A DNA stretch of 64,000 nucleotides, from positions 62,001 to 126,000 of the forward strand of contig NC_022654.1 in the NCBI RefSeq assembly GCF_000157895.3. Reading direction: 5' to 3'. Made by a program: the position numbers and the translations under genes. How positions within the stretch are numbered: the stretch's first letter is position 1; each line of letters begins with the position of its first letter. A model generated the notes under the pieces. That model was not told the origin of the DNA, did no database searches, and was given only the letters and a program-made list of their open reading frames with translations. This document shows positions 51,079-60,245 of the stretch, piece by piece. This DNA comes from Mycobacterium kansasii ATCC 12478. Lineage in GTDB: Bacteria; Actinomycetota; Actinomycetes; Mycobacteriales; Mycobacteriaceae.

Positions 51079-52260
51079 ATGACACGCCTCAGTGTTATCC
51101 GCTATGTCGTAGGTGACGGCATTTACGTTCGGCACATGACTACTTCATTTATCGCTGAACGGGCTGTGTCCGATGCCGGCGGTGCGGCTCGCTATGTGAT
51201 TGCCTCAGATTCGTACTTGCTGCACCGTGAGGGGTCGGCGTATCTTGCATCGCTGCGAGCTCAGGGCCGTTCCGCTAACACTGAGCGAACCTATGCCGGC
51301 CGGGTAGCGTTGTTTCTCTCCTACTGCTCGTCGACCGGAATTGATTGGCGAGCAATCGAATTCATCGAACTCGGGCAGTTCCTGCATTGGTTGGCCGCGA
51401 CACCGCCTCGGGGTAGTGCACGGTTGCGCTCGGCGCATACGGCCAACCACATCATGACCACGGTGTGTGAGTTCCTGCGGTTCGGGGCAGCCCAGGGATG
51501 GGTGTCGGTCGAACTCGTCGAACGACTGGCCACGCCGCGGCATATCCGGTACTTGCCTGGCTACGACCAGGGCGAAAACGCGCAGTTTTCCGTAGTGCAG
51601 GTCAAGACATTGCGGTTGCCGGCCACGCTTCCAGAGACCCGCAGCCTGATGCTCGAGCAGGTCGAGCAGCTGATCGAGGCCACGACCAATGCACGTGACC
51701 GATTGCTGGTGGCGCTATTAGCGGTGAGCGGTATGCGCATCGGTGAGGCGTTGGGACTGCGCCGCGAGGACTTGCACTTGTTGACGTCCTCGACGGGTCT
51801 GGGCTGTTCGATCGGCGGGCCGCACGTTCATGTTCGGCGACGGATGAATGAGAACGGTGCGATCGCCAAAGCGCGTTGTCCGCGCTCAATTCCGATACCG
51901 GCCGAGCTGGTCGGGTTGTATGCCGACTACCAGCATGAGCGCGACGACGTCGCGGCTGCAGCGGATTCCGACATGGTGTTTGTCAACATCTACCGGCCGC
52001 CGCTAGGTGCCGGGATGCGCTACGGCAACGCCTACGCCCTGTTCGGGCGGCTCTCAAGCCGTGTGGGATTCACCGCGCACCCGCACATGCTGCGCCACAC
52101 CGCCGCCACGGAGTGGATGCAAAACGGTGCAGCGCGAGACACCGTGCAGCGCCTGCTGGGGCACGTCTCGGCGATGTCGATGGAGCGCTACCTGCACCCA
52201 ACCGACGCCACCAAACGGCGGGCGGTCGAGCTGGTTGCAGCGAAGTGGGCGATCCGATGA
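51079..52260 (+). CDS. tnpA: Tn554-type tyrosine recombinase TnpA
   Basis: 393 aa (ATG 51079; ATG 51136 is possible). Catalytic residues: Arg in VSGMRIGEALGLRREDL, HMLRHTAATEW (H-x-x-R), LGHVSAMSMERYLHP (His and Tyr). It is the first of three recombinase genes and overlaps tnpB by 4 bp (ATGA). Confidence 0.93.
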   Translation: MTRLSVIRYVVGDGIYVRHMTTSFIAERAVSDAGGAARYVIASDSYLLHREGSAYLASLRAQGRSANTERTYAGRVALFLSYCSSTGIDWRAIEFIELGQFLHWLAATPPRGSARLRSAHTANHIMTTVCEFLRFGAAQGWVSVELVERLATPRHIRYLPGYDQGENAQFSVVQVKTLRLPATLPETRSLMLEQVEQLIEATTNARDRLLVALLAVSGMRIGEALGLRREDLHLLTSSTGLGCSIGGPHVHVRRRMNENGAIAKARCPRSIPIPAELVGLYADYQHERDDVAAAADSDMVFVNIYRPPLGAGMRYGNAYALFGRLSSRVGFTAHPHMLRHTAATEWMQNGAARDTVQRLLGHVSAMSMERYLHPTDATKRRAVELVAAKWAIR

Positions 52261-54755
52261 TCGCATCGACAGCACAGCAGGTTTCCGTCGAATCTCCTGA
52301 CCAGCCGTCGCCCGCGGTTGACTGGATGACCTGGTTACGCCGTAACACTGACGTCAGGTGGCGCCCCCGGGAGTGGGATCACTCGATGTGGTTGTTCATC
52401 GGCGATCTGAGCCATCCGCAGACCGTTACCAGGCCGTGCAGTGCTTGCGGGATCGCCCTTCGCAGTTCGGGTATGTGCCGGCAGTGCCGGCTGGCGCATA
52501 TGGCGTCAGGGTTGCCGCTGGAAGCCTTTTCGGCCACCTACGTGCCCCCGGCGCGCAAGCACCGGCCCGGTGAGCGCCGGCCCGGCACGTGCCTGGTATG
52601 CCGCGACGGTGTCCGCTGCGCACGGATGCCGCTTGCCAAGGGGCTCTGTGAAGACCACCAGGTTCGCTGGCACGTCTACAAACGCAGCAGGCGCTCGCCC
52701 AGCCTCAGGCACTGGGCCACCACGGTCGCCATGCCCCACGATGCGCTGCCGGAGTGTCTGGTCGTGGGCTGCGAGCTGGAATCGTCCTGCACTACAGGGA
52801 TTTGCACCTTGCACCGTAACCGGTATCGAAGCAGCGGCAGCCGGTCCTCCATCAAGCAGTGGGCCAGCACCCAAACGCCACATCTTGCCGCCAACATGTT
52901 CTCCCTCGTCCCCCTTGCTGATCAGATGCGGTGGGAACTTCTCTACGCCCTGCAGCAGCGCGACGCTCGCAATGGACGAATCGACCCGAACGCGATGCGC
53001 ACTGTGGTTGTCACGCTGGGTCAGACACCAAGCCTGGCAACGATATTCGGAACCACGAAGTTTGAACGGCTGCAGACCCGGCAGGTCCGAAACGCCAACG
53101 CCGGTGCTCACCTGTTCGAGTTCGGCCGCACCTTGCACGATGCCTACGAGCAAGTGAGCGGACGAGCTCACACCGATCGGCAGGTTTGGGATCTGGTCAC
53201 CCTCGGCCTGACCTACGATCCCGCCAGGCATGGCGGCAGCCGCCGACGCAAGGGCGCACTGGACTTCACCCCAATCACCGTGAGCTGGCTCAACGACGTG
53301 ACCCGTCGATGGGCCCAAGCCGAGATCGGCCGCATCCCCACCTACGTCATCGTCGAAACCATTCGAGCCGCCGCGGCCGCCTCCGCCGGCCTGGCCACGC
53401 GACCCGGTGGGGGCGAGGACCTGACCGCGCTGCAGGTGACAGACATGGACGCCGTCGTCGAATCATTTCGCACCTTACGACGCCTCGACGGCGCACCACT
53501 GACCGTCCAGACCCGACGGATCCTGTTCAGCCGATTCAGCGACCTACTCGACTACGGCCGCGCCATCGGCCCGCTGCGCGATCTGCCCAGCGGGTTCATC
53601 CGCCAACGCCACCACTCCATCACCGATACCGAATCACCGAACGAAGAGCGCGCGCGACAGGGATTACCCGAGCACGTCATCAGGCTGCTCGACGACAACC
53701 TCGATGCGCTGGCCCGCGGCAGACTCCACAGCAGCCTGACCGACGAGCAGGTCAGCCGGATGTTCCGCTGCGTCTACGTCCTGCTGCGAGACACCGGCCG
53801 CCGGCCCGGAGAAGTCTGCCAACTGCGTGCCGATTGCCTCGTCGAGGGATCCGAGCCCGAACTGCTCTGGGACAACACCAAAGGCAAGAGGATGGGCCGC
53901 CGGCTGCCGATCACCCAACAGACCGCCGCGGAAATCCGCGCCTGGCAACAGATCCGTTCCGGCGCCTATATCGCCCTACCAAGCGCCGACTACCTGTTTC
54001 CCGCACGCACATCCCACGCGCCGATTCCACACTTACGCACCCAAACCGTCGGTGACGCGCTGCGCAGCTGGGTCAGCTGGATCAACGACAACATCGCCGA
54101 CCCCACCGGTCAGACACGTCCACTCGAAGGCATATCGGTTTACCCGTACCTGTTTCGGCACAGCTACGCCCAACGTCACGCCGACGCCGGCGTCCCCGTT
54201 GACGTTCTACGGGATCTGATGGACCACAAACACATTGCGACCACGATGGGCTACTACGACATCTCCCTGCGCCGCAAACGCGAAGCGGTCGCCACCATCG
54301 CGTCCCTGACCGTTGATCGACTCGGCGGCAACAAGCCATCCTCACGACGAGGCTACGAACTGCGGTCAGTGGCAGTGCCCTACGGCAATTGCATCGAGCC
54401 GTCCAACGTCAAAGCTGGAGGCCAGGCTTGCCCGATCCGATTCCAATGCTCCGGTTGCGGCTTCTACCGGCCCGACCCGTCCTACATCCCAGCGATCGAG
54501 GACCACACCCGAGCACTGAAGGCCAATCGGGAAACCGCACGAGCCATCGAAGCCGCTGACTTCGTCGTCGACAACCTCACCGCCGAAATCGACCAATTCG
54601 AGACCGTGATCACCGCCATGCGCGCCCAGCTGGATTCCCTTGACCCCGAACAGCGTCAACGGGTCGATGACGCTTCAGCGACCCTGCGCAAAGCCCGGGC
54701 AGCACGAACCAGCCCATCCATCCCCCTAACCGTCGTCGACAGGAGCACCCGATGA
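52257..54755 (+). CDS. tnpB: Tn554-type tyrosine recombinase TnpB
   Basis: 832 aa. The N-terminus holds several Cys pairs (CSACG, CRQC, CLVC, CTLHR), possibly zinc-binding. Catalytic domain: Arg in LLRDTGRRPGEVCQLRADCL, LFRHSYAQRHADAG, DHKHIATTMGYYDIS (the second active-site His region and Tyr). A Cys cluster (CPIRFQCSGCGFYRP) and coiled coil follow. ATG overlaps the tnpA stop. Confidence 0.9.
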   Translation: MIASTAQQVSVESPDQPSPAVDWMTWLRRNTDVRWRPREWDHSMWLFIGDLSHPQTVTRPCSACGIALRSSGMCRQCRLAHMASGLPLEAFSATYVPPARKHRPGERRPGTCLVCRDGVRCARMPLAKGLCEDHQVRWHVYKRSRRSPSLRHWATTVAMPHDALPECLVVGCELESSCTTGICTLHRNRYRSSGSRSSIKQWASTQTPHLAANMFSLVPLADQMRWELLYALQQRDARNGRIDPNAMRTVVVTLGQTPSLATIFGTTKFERLQTRQVRNANAGAHLFEFGRTLHDAYEQVSGRAHTDRQVWDLVTLGLTYDPARHGGSRRRKGALDFTPITVSWLNDVTRRWAQAEIGRIPTYVIVETIRAAAAASAGLATRPGGGEDLTALQVTDMDAVVESFRTLRRLDGAPLTVQTRRILFSRFSDLLDYGRAIGPLRDLPSGFIRQRHHSITDTESPNEERARQGLPEHVIRLLDDNLDALARGRLHSSLTDEQVSRMFRCVYVLLRDTGRRPGEVCQLRADCLVEGSEPELLWDNTKGKRMGRRLPITQQTAAEIRAWQQIRSGAYIALPSADYLFPARTSHAPIPHLRTQTVGDALRSWVSWINDNIADPTGQTRPLEGISVYPYLFRHSYAQRHADAGVPVDVLRDLMDHKHIATTMGYYDISLRRKREAVATIASLTVDRLGGNKPSSRRGYELRSVAVPYGNCIEPSNVKAGGQACPIRFQCSGCGFYRPDPSYIPAIEDHTRALKANRETARAIEAADFVVDNLTAEIDQFETVITAMRAQLDSLDPEQRQRVDDASATLRKARAARTSPSIPLTVVDRSTR

Positions 54756-55330
54756 CCGCACCCCGCACACCCGCCGGCGTCCTCAAAGAAGCCCGCCAAC
54801 GGGACTCTCACCAAAAACGAGCCCGCGTCTTCGCCGCCGTCGACGAAATCAAACAAACCGAAACGCCCATCACGTTCGCCCTAATCGCACGAGCAGCAAA
54901 AGTATCAACCTGGCTGGTCTACGCCGACGGCGTCCGCGAATACATCCAAGCCGGCCGCGACTACCAAGCCGCACAACCGCACAGGCAACAACTGGCCGGC
55001 ACCCGCGCCAGCGAGGCCAGCCTGCGAACCGACCTCGAACTCATCCGCCAAGACAACCGTGCCCTACGCGGCGAGATCACCCGACTCACCCAAGCCCTAC
55101 GCGAACAACTCGGCCACCAACTCGACGACCAAAACACCACCCACCTACGCCTGCGAATCGAGGAACTACTACAGGCCAACCAGGAACTTCACAACGCGAA
55201 CGCCGAACTGGCCGAAAACAACTTCAAGCTGCGCGACCAACTCACCGAGGCACAAGACGACCTCATCGCCGTCAGATCCAGCCTGCGACAAATGATCCGC
55301 GACACCACCGACCAAATGGAAACAACATGA
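54752..55330 (+). CDS. tnpC: TnpC-like accessory protein (DUF6262-type)
   Basis: 192 aa. An N-terminal helix-turn-helix-like part (TFALIARAAKVSTWLVYAD) is followed by a coiled coil (LELIRQDNRALRGEITRLTQ onward). Such proteins are encoded after the two recombinases in Tn554-type elements and affect orientation and efficiency. The ATG overlaps the tnpB stop. Confidence 0.85.
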   Translation: MTAPRTPAGVLKEARQRDSHQKRARVFAAVDEIKQTETPITFALIARAAKVSTWLVYADGVREYIQAGRDYQAAQPHRQQLAGTRASEASLRTDLELIRQDNRALRGEITRLTQALREQLGHQLDDQNTTHLRLRIEELLQANQELHNANAELAENNFKLRDQLTEAQDDLIAVRSSLRQMIRDTTDQMETT

Positions 55331-55419
55331 ACATCCCGCAGACACAAACCCGGCAATCGCACGGGCCAGGCCTGCAAACGAGTCCTCTGGCAGGCGAAGG
55401 CCACGACGGATCAGCCCCG

Positions 55420-55869
55420 TTACTGTCCGTCGTCCCACAACTGGTCGGTGAGGTCGTGAAAGGTCGCCAGGACCACTTCATCGTCGTGGCGCGCCATTGC
55501 GGACTTGCTCATGCTCGCCTGCACGATGAACCCGTCGCGATGAACCAGCTCGACAAGTTCATTTGCATACGCGCGCATCACCGTGACTACCGGCTGAATG
55601 TTGGGCAGGTTGTAGAAAATGCTGTGGAATTCCAGACCCACAAGCGCGTCTTGCGTGTGACCGAGCATGGTCGCGAACGCCGAGTTGACGAACACGATCA
55701 TGCCGTCCGGCCCGATGGCAAGCACTGGGATCGGTATCCGCTCAAGTACCACCAGGGCGGGCAGCTCGCGGAGCGTGTCAGCAGGCGATTGGTCAGCCTG
55801 CCTGGGACGCCTTCGCTCCACACGCACATCGTTGCTGGGGTCGGCCGATGAGCGACCATCGCTACCCAT
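55420..55869 (-). CDS. PAS-domain protein (transposon cargo)
   Basis: 149 aa from ATG 55869. The PAS core is LERIPIPVLAIGPDGMIVFV then NSAFATMLGHTQDALVGLEF, with a C-terminal VVLATFHDLTDQL. No kinase or output domain is attached. It is the only cargo gene seen and is convergent to the recombinase genes. Ligand unknown. Confidence 0.8.
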   Translation of the reverse strand: MGSDGRSSADPSNDVRVERRRPRQADQSPADTLRELPALVVLERIPIPVLAIGPDGMIVFVNSAFATMLGHTQDALVGLEFHSIFYNLPNIQPVVTVMRAYANELVELVHRDGFIVQASMSKSAMARHDDEVVLATFHDLTDQLWDDGQ

Positions 55870-56144
55870 TCGATTCCCTCCGACCACGAGCACCCCGAGC
55901 ACCCTTGCCCCTTCGGGCGCGTCGGCAACAGATACGAGGGGCCTACCAGTCAGTAAAGAACATCAGCCATCCAGCGCGAGGGCTTTGTCACAAATTTCTG
56001 TCCTCGCGGTCCGTCCGCGCAGCGGCCCACTCACGGCCACATGCCATAGGTGCCTCAACTTCTTCATCCATGCCGCACCACACAAACACAATGATCACAG
56101 GGTTTCTTGCCTCCCTATGGCCCGTCAGGGATCAGATAAATAAA

Positions 56145-56306
56145 GAGGGAATCAGTTACCAGAAAGTCGACGTGACCGAGCACCCAGAGGCCCGCGAATA
56201 CGTCATGAGTCTGGGCTATCTGGGCGCACCCGTCGTCTATGTCTCGCCCACGGTGCATTGGTCGGGGTTCCGCCCGGATCGCTTGGCCGGCCTGGCCGCC
56301 GCCTAA
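56145..56306 (+). pseudogene. nrdH: nrdH 3' part, separated by the transposon
   Basis: Encodes EGISYQKVDVTEHPEAREYV, then MSLGYLGAPVVYV and HWSGFRPDRLAGLAAA, the C-terminal half of NrdH including the WSGFRPDR signature. No start codon of its own. Joined with 50954-51025 it gives a normal-length (~78 aa) NrdH. Confidence 0.92.
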
Positions 56307-56339
56307 CAGCTGCACCCCTGACCGAAAGGACTCACACCC

Positions 56340-56633
56340 ATGCACACCGACACCGCGCTTGAGCAAGCCGTCGCCGAGTTCACCGAGCTCGACGCCATCG
56401 AGCGAATCGCTGAAACGCGAAGCCATCTGCTTTCCCACATCTCTACGGCAGTCAAGGCCCTGCAAGACGCGAGTGGCGCCTTGGCGCAGCTGCGCAGCAA
56501 CAGCGTCTACGACGTCGAGTTTGTGGAGGGTCGCGATGGCCGCGATGTTGCCACCTTCCTCGACGAGAGCATTCGCCACACCCGTGCGGCCTACGCGGTG
56601 GTGCACACCGTTATCGATCAGGAGACACCGTGA
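56340..56633 (+). CDS. Small helical hypothetical protein
   Basis: 97 aa, AAAGGA upstream. Helical and acidic (LEQAVAEFTELDAIERIAET). Its stop overlaps the start of the primase-like gene (GTGA), suggesting a shared role. Unknown. Confidence 0.7.
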   Translation: MHTDTALEQAVAEFTELDAIERIAETRSHLLSHISTAVKALQDASGALAQLRSNSVYDVEFVEGRDGRDVATFLDESIRHTRAAYAVVHTVIDQETP

Positions 56634-57919
56634 TGGCGAGCGCACACCAACTCCACAGTCCCGGAGCCGCTTTGGACCACGTGCGGGACGCCCTGCAAGC
56701 AGCGGGGCACGCCATCCGCCCGCGTGGTTCGGAGGCCTTCATGGCCAGCTGCCCCCTGCACACCGACCACTGCCCCTCGCTGTCGGTTGGGTGGCGAGAA
56801 AACACCCGCGCCGGCACTGGCGGTGCGGTCCTGCTGCACTGCTTTAGCTGCCAAGCCCCCGCGGCCGCCATCGCGGCCGCACTGGGTCTGCGCCTGGCCG
56901 ATCTGTTCGACAACCCCAGCCCCGCAACCGGGCAACGCTGGCCTCGCGTCACGCAGCCCAGGGCCAGGCGAACTCCTGGGCCAGGGCCGTTACCCGCACG
57001 CATCACCGCGGGGCGCGAAGACACCAACCACCACTGGCGCCGGGCCCGGGTCTACACCTACCTGACCCCCACGGGAACCCCGGTGCAGCAGGTCGTCCGC
57101 GAAGAATGCGCATGCACTGGTCGACCCCACAAACAGTTCCGGCAGCGCTACCGCGACGGAGGCCAGTGGGTGTACCGCAAGCCGTACGGATTCACCCCGG
57201 TGTTATACCGGCCCGCCGCAATTGCGGCCGCAGCCACACGCGGCGCATGGATATGGGTCACCGAAGGTGAAAAAGACGCCGACACCCTGACTGCACTCGG
57301 CCGGCTGGCCACCACCAACGCCCAAGGAGCCGCCAACTTCCCCGCCGAACTCGTCGACGACTTCGCCGGACTCAAGGTCGCCATCGTCGCCGACCGAGAC
57401 CTCGCCGGTTATCAGCGGGCGATCAACCTCTATGCACGCCTACGCAGCATCACTGCCCAAGTCGTGGTGCTCTTACCCGCCCTCGACGTCGACAAAGCCG
57501 ACGTCACCGATCACGTCAACGCCGGCCTGTGGAACCGCGCCGAGCTTTTCGGAGGCCTTTCCGTCATCACGCCCGCCGAACTGCACACCTTGGCCGCGGC
57601 CGCCAAAGCCCGGGTGGCCGCCGAGCGTTTCGACGTCGCCCTGCAGGAAGCCCGCGCGCACCAGGACCGTCGCGGCCTGGTACCCGGCAGCGCACGCAAC
57701 GCCGCACGATGGCTCGCCGAAGCCGCCGAACAACTGCGCACAGTGCAACACACCCACCAAGACCTGCACCACGACATCGGCGAGCAGCCCTCACCCAGGC
57801 AGCGCGCCGAGGCGGCCGCCATTGATGCCCTCCTCGAGCAGCTCACCACTGACTACCGGAACAACACACGCAGGCCAGCGATACACGCTGGCCATGATCG
57901 GTTGAAGGAGTCTGCATGA
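56630..57919 (+). CDS. Primase-like zinc-finger/TOPRIM protein
   Basis: 429 aa. A DnaG-type zinc motif (C41, H44, C71, C74: SCPLHTDHCPSLSV, then HCFSCQAP) is followed by a TOPRIM domain with VTEGEKDADTLTALG (~210-225) and VAIVADRDLAGYQRA (DxD ~255). No helicase domain. Likely a plasmid replication primase or primase-related DNA-binding protein. GTG 56630 or ATG 56633 may start it; it overlaps the next small gene by 4 bp. Confidence 0.85.
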   Translation: MMASAHQLHSPGAALDHVRDALQAAGHAIRPRGSEAFMASCPLHTDHCPSLSVGWRENTRAGTGGAVLLHCFSCQAPAAAIAAALGLRLADLFDNPSPATGQRWPRVTQPRARRTPGPGPLPARITAGREDTNHHWRRARVYTYLTPTGTPVQQVVREECACTGRPHKQFRQRYRDGGQWVYRKPYGFTPVLYRPAAIAAAATRGAWIWVTEGEKDADTLTALGRLATTNAQGAANFPAELVDDFAGLKVAIVADRDLAGYQRAINLYARLRSITAQVVVLLPALDVDKADVTDHVNAGLWNRAELFGGLSVITPAELHTLAAAAKARVAAERFDVALQEARAHQDRRGLVPGSARNAARWLAEAAEQLRTVQHTHQDLHHDIGEQPSPRQRAEAAAIDALLEQLTTDYRNNTRRPAIHAGHDRLKESA

Positions 57920-58086
57920 CAACGCGTTTCGAGATCGCCATCACCAACCGCGCGGCCGCAGCCATCGCCGCAGCGCCGGGCCGGCCCGGGCCCGCCGCCA
58001 ACACCGCCCGCGCCTGGATCGACAGCATGACCGCCCGCGCCCAACTACGCTCCGAGCGTCGCCTGCGCCACACTCGCGCCGCCTAA
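57916..58086 (+). CDS. Small basic Ala/Arg-rich protein
   Basis: 56 aa (MTTRFEIAITNRAAAAIAAA...). GAAGGAG lies 5 nt before the ATG and it overlaps the primase-like stop (ATGA). Its function is unknown; coupling suggests it belongs to the primase unit. Confidence 0.6.
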   Translation: MTTRFEIAITNRAAAAIAAAPGRPGPAANTARAWIDSMTARAQLRSERRLRHTRAA

Positions 58087-58109
58087 CCCCCGGAAAGGTG
58101 ACCCCACTC

Positions 58110-58826
58110 ATGCACGCCATCACCCGCCGATTCGCCGCCGCCGCAGGGGTGCTCACCGCAGCAACTCTGGCTCTAGCCGGTCCACCCTCGGCACACGCCG
58201 CGCTAGCCGTGGTCAGCCCCGGCGAAGAGGTCGACTACATCAACCCCACCGGAGGCAACCAGTTCTGCACCATCGGCTACGTCTACACCGGCGCGGACCT
58301 GCACACCTACGCCATCACCGCCGCCCACTGCCGCTCTGACCCCGCGTCAGGCTATGCGCGCGACAAGCGAAGCGGACTCACCGGCAAGTTCGTGCGCACC
58401 ATTTTCGAGTCGCCGCGCAGCGGCGGCGCCGACTACGCGCTGATCGACTTCAACACCAACTCCATGGCATCGGCCTTCATCGACGCCAACCACACGCTCT
58501 TTACCGACGACCATCCCGAACCCCAAGTCGGCGAAACTGTCTGCCGCATCGGAGTTTCCAGCGGACAGCACTGCGGACAAATCGCGGCCGCCCAAGGCCG
58601 AGACCAATACCTGACCACAGGGATGCCGCCCAGCATCCCCGGTGACTCCGGAGGCCCGGTGTGGACGCCAACCTCACAGGGTTACGCGCAAATCATCGGG
58701 ATTTGGCTAGGTGAAAAAACCACCGCCGCCGGCCAACAGTACGGCCGCTTCGCCTCACTATCCAGTGGCCTTCGCGCACTTAGCGCGCCCGAACGACCCG
58801 GTCAAAACGCCAGCAATCCCGAGTAA
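58110..58826 (+). CDS. Secreted trypsin-like serine protease
   Basis: 238 aa from ATG 58110 (GGAAAGG upstream). Sec signal peptide to about AHA-30. Catalytic triad: His73 in AITAAHCRS, Asp108 in GGADYALIDF, Ser180 in GDSGGPVW. Cys pairs 53/74 and 145/155 likely form disulfides. Short for the family (~210 aa mature). Substrate unknown. Confidence 0.9.
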   Translation: MHAITRRFAAAAGVLTAATLALAGPPSAHAALAVVSPGEEVDYINPTGGNQFCTIGYVYTGADLHTYAITAAHCRSDPASGYARDKRSGLTGKFVRTIFESPRSGGADYALIDFNTNSMASAFIDANHTLFTDDHPEPQVGETVCRIGVSSGQHCGQIAAAQGRDQYLTTGMPPSIPGDSGGPVWTPTSQGYAQIIGIWLGEKTTAAGQQYGRFASLSSGLRALSAPERPGQNASNPE

Positions 58827-58960
58827 TCAGCTCGCGGATACGACACGTCGAAGCTCAACTCCGGTACCGGCCACTGCCCGGTCACCAACCAGGTCATCGC
58901 CGGCACCGCAACACCCTGCGGCCCCTTCATGAGGTCACGCGCGAAGGCCTCTTCAAACAT
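58802..58960 (-). CDS. Very small hypothetical protein (weak)
   Basis: 52 aa on the minus strand (MFEEAFARDLMKGPQGVAVP...). It overlaps the protease end by 25 bp. The start is protein-like but there is no clear ribosome-binding site. Confidence 0.3.
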   Translation of the reverse strand: MFEEAFARDLMKGPQGVAVPAMTWLVTGQWPVPELSFDVSYPRADYSGLLAF

Positions 58961-58986
58961 CACACCAGCGTACAGCCGCTGGGACT

Positions 58987-59241
58987 GGCCACCTGCCGGT
59001 GGCCACCAAATCCGTAGCCCCTCACCCTTTTAAGCCGTCAGCGGGGCGCTCATGGTAAGCGGGTGGGGACCCCGACCGGTCCACCCACGCCCACACCGGG
59101 CCTCGCCGTGCCGAGTGACTGTTTTGGGTCCTAATGCCAGCTCGCCGAAGGGCGCTTCGCGCCGGCGAGCGCGGACCCAAAACCCGGCGAACACCCGCCG
59201 CGGGACTCGTCGGGGTGGACCGCCCACCCTCACCCGCTTAC
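58987..59241 (+). ncRNA. Structured RNA leader, family R, copy 1
   Basis: A 5' hairpin GGCCACC-TGCC-GGTGGCC (58987-59004) precedes nested helices: P1 GTAAGCGGGTG (59055) with CACCCGCTTAC (59231); P2 CGGTCCACCC (59077) with GGGTGGACCG (59213); P3 TTTTGGGTCC (59122) with GGACCCAAAA (59173); P4 GCTCGCC (59140) with GGCGAGC (59164), capped by GGCGC-TTC-GCGCC. It ends 57 nt before a gene start. Confidence 0.75.
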
Positions 59242-59298
59242 CCGCACCCCAGCGCTGACCAGCGCACCACATCACCATCCGAAACGGAGAACACACCA

Positions 59299-59838
59299 AT
59301 GACGAAATCCGCCACACCCATTTACGTCACGCCGGCCGGCGTCATTACTCACAGCATCGTGTCCATCAAAGGCCAGCTCGAACCCGACATCACCGTGCAC
59401 CACGCCCGCACCCCGTCCGCCCGTATCGGCATCACGGTCGGCGGCATGCACATGAGCCTGCAGAACTGCCAGACAGCCCAGGGCCTGCTCGAGGCCTTCG
59501 TCGCTGCGCGCACTCAGATGATCCATGTCCCCGCGGAAATCCCCACCGCTGGAGCCGTGGCCGAGGAGCCCGCCGGCCGCGCAGTGCTCGGCGTCGAGTG
59601 GACGAGGGCACCGGCTTACGCTGTCGTGGCACAGTCGGCGCTCAACAAGCTCAAGACCGCGAAACTGCACTGGGTCGAGCTCTACACCGGCCCGATCACC
59701 TGGCAATTGCGTGACCGCGCCGCGATCCTGTCGATGATCGACGCGTTTCGACAGGTCCACCGAGTGGCGATCGCGGTCTTCGCAGACGGTGAGCGCTACA
59801 AAGCCGATCCCACCGACGCCGACTATCGAGCGGCCTGA
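59299..59838 (+). CDS. Hypothetical protein behind RNA R1
   Basis: 179 aa. ATG with ACGGAGAACACACCA upstream. Sequence PIYVTPAGVITHSIVSIKGQ, then PSARIGITVGGMHMSLQNCQ and a helical C-terminus. No known domain recognised. It follows leader R1 and is followed by a strong terminator, so it is a single-gene unit. Confidence 0.7.
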   Translation: MTKSATPIYVTPAGVITHSIVSIKGQLEPDITVHHARTPSARIGITVGGMHMSLQNCQTAQGLLEAFVAARTQMIHVPAEIPTAGAVAEEPAGRAVLGVEWTRAPAYAVVAQSALNKLKTAKLHWVELYTGPITWQLRDRAAILSMIDAFRQVHRVAIAVFADGERYKADPTDADYRAA

Positions 59839-59847
59839 ACACATTCC

Positions 59848-59894
59848 GGGCCCGGCCGCCTCTCCCATCGGGGGGTGGCCGGGCCCCCCTTTTC
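59848..59894 (+). terminator. Terminator T1
   Basis: GGGCCCGGCC (59848-59857) pairs with GGCCGGGCCC (59877-59886), followed by CCCCTTTTC. The same stem recurs at T2 and T4. Confidence 0.85.
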
Positions 59895-59937
59895 TTCCGG
59901 TCCGCTGAGGTGCCGGCGCGCCCCGCGCGACCGGACT

Positions 59938-60188
59938 GGCCACCTGCCGGTGGCCACCAAATCCGTAGCCCCTCACCTTATTTGCCGTCAGCAGGGGTCG
60001 CAGTCTAATCGGCCGGGGGCCCCGACCGGTCAACCCACGCCCACACCGAACTACGCAGGCCCAGTGACCTTTTCGGCCCTATGCCAGCTCGCCCCATGGC
60101 GCTTCGCGCCAGGCGAGCGCGGGCCGAAAACCCTGCTGCGTTCGGCGCGGGACTCTTCGGGGTTGACCGCCCACCCTCACCCGATTAG
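59938..60188 (+). ncRNA. Structured RNA leader, family R, copy 2
   Basis: Same fold with compensatory changes: P1 CTAATCGG (60005) with CCGATTAG (60181); P2 CGGTCAACCC (60027) with GGGTTGACCG (60160); P3 TTTTCGGCCC (60070) with GGGCCGAAAA (60121); P4 GCTCGCC (60087) with GGCGAGC (60112). It starts with the same GGCCACC hairpin and precedes the gene at 60246. Confidence 0.78.
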
Positions 60189-60245
60189 CCCACTCCCCCA
60201 GCGCTGACCAGCGCACCACATCACCGCACAGAACGGACAAACATC

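Larger units (their letters stand above)
51026..56144. mobile_element. Tn554-like transposon inserted in nrdH
   Basis: About 5.1 kb flanked by the split halves of nrdH. It carries three overlapping recombinase genes in the Tn554 order (tnpA, tnpB, tnpC) and a PAS-domain gene. ATAAA occurs at both junctions (51021-51025 and 56140-56144); joining them restores the reading frame ALDK-EGISYQ exactly. No inverted repeats are evident, as expected for this class. Confidence 0.88.

Noticed and set aside
52113..52256. Longer start of the second recombinase of the transposon
   Set aside because: This part is an out-of-frame reading of the first recombinase; the ATG at 52257 overlaps its stop in the usual coupled way.
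59134..59298. N-terminal extension of the gene at 59299 (and the equivalent at 61342)
   Set aside because: The upstream in-frame part reads through the structured RNA leader; the same leader precedes unrelated genes, so it is not coding.
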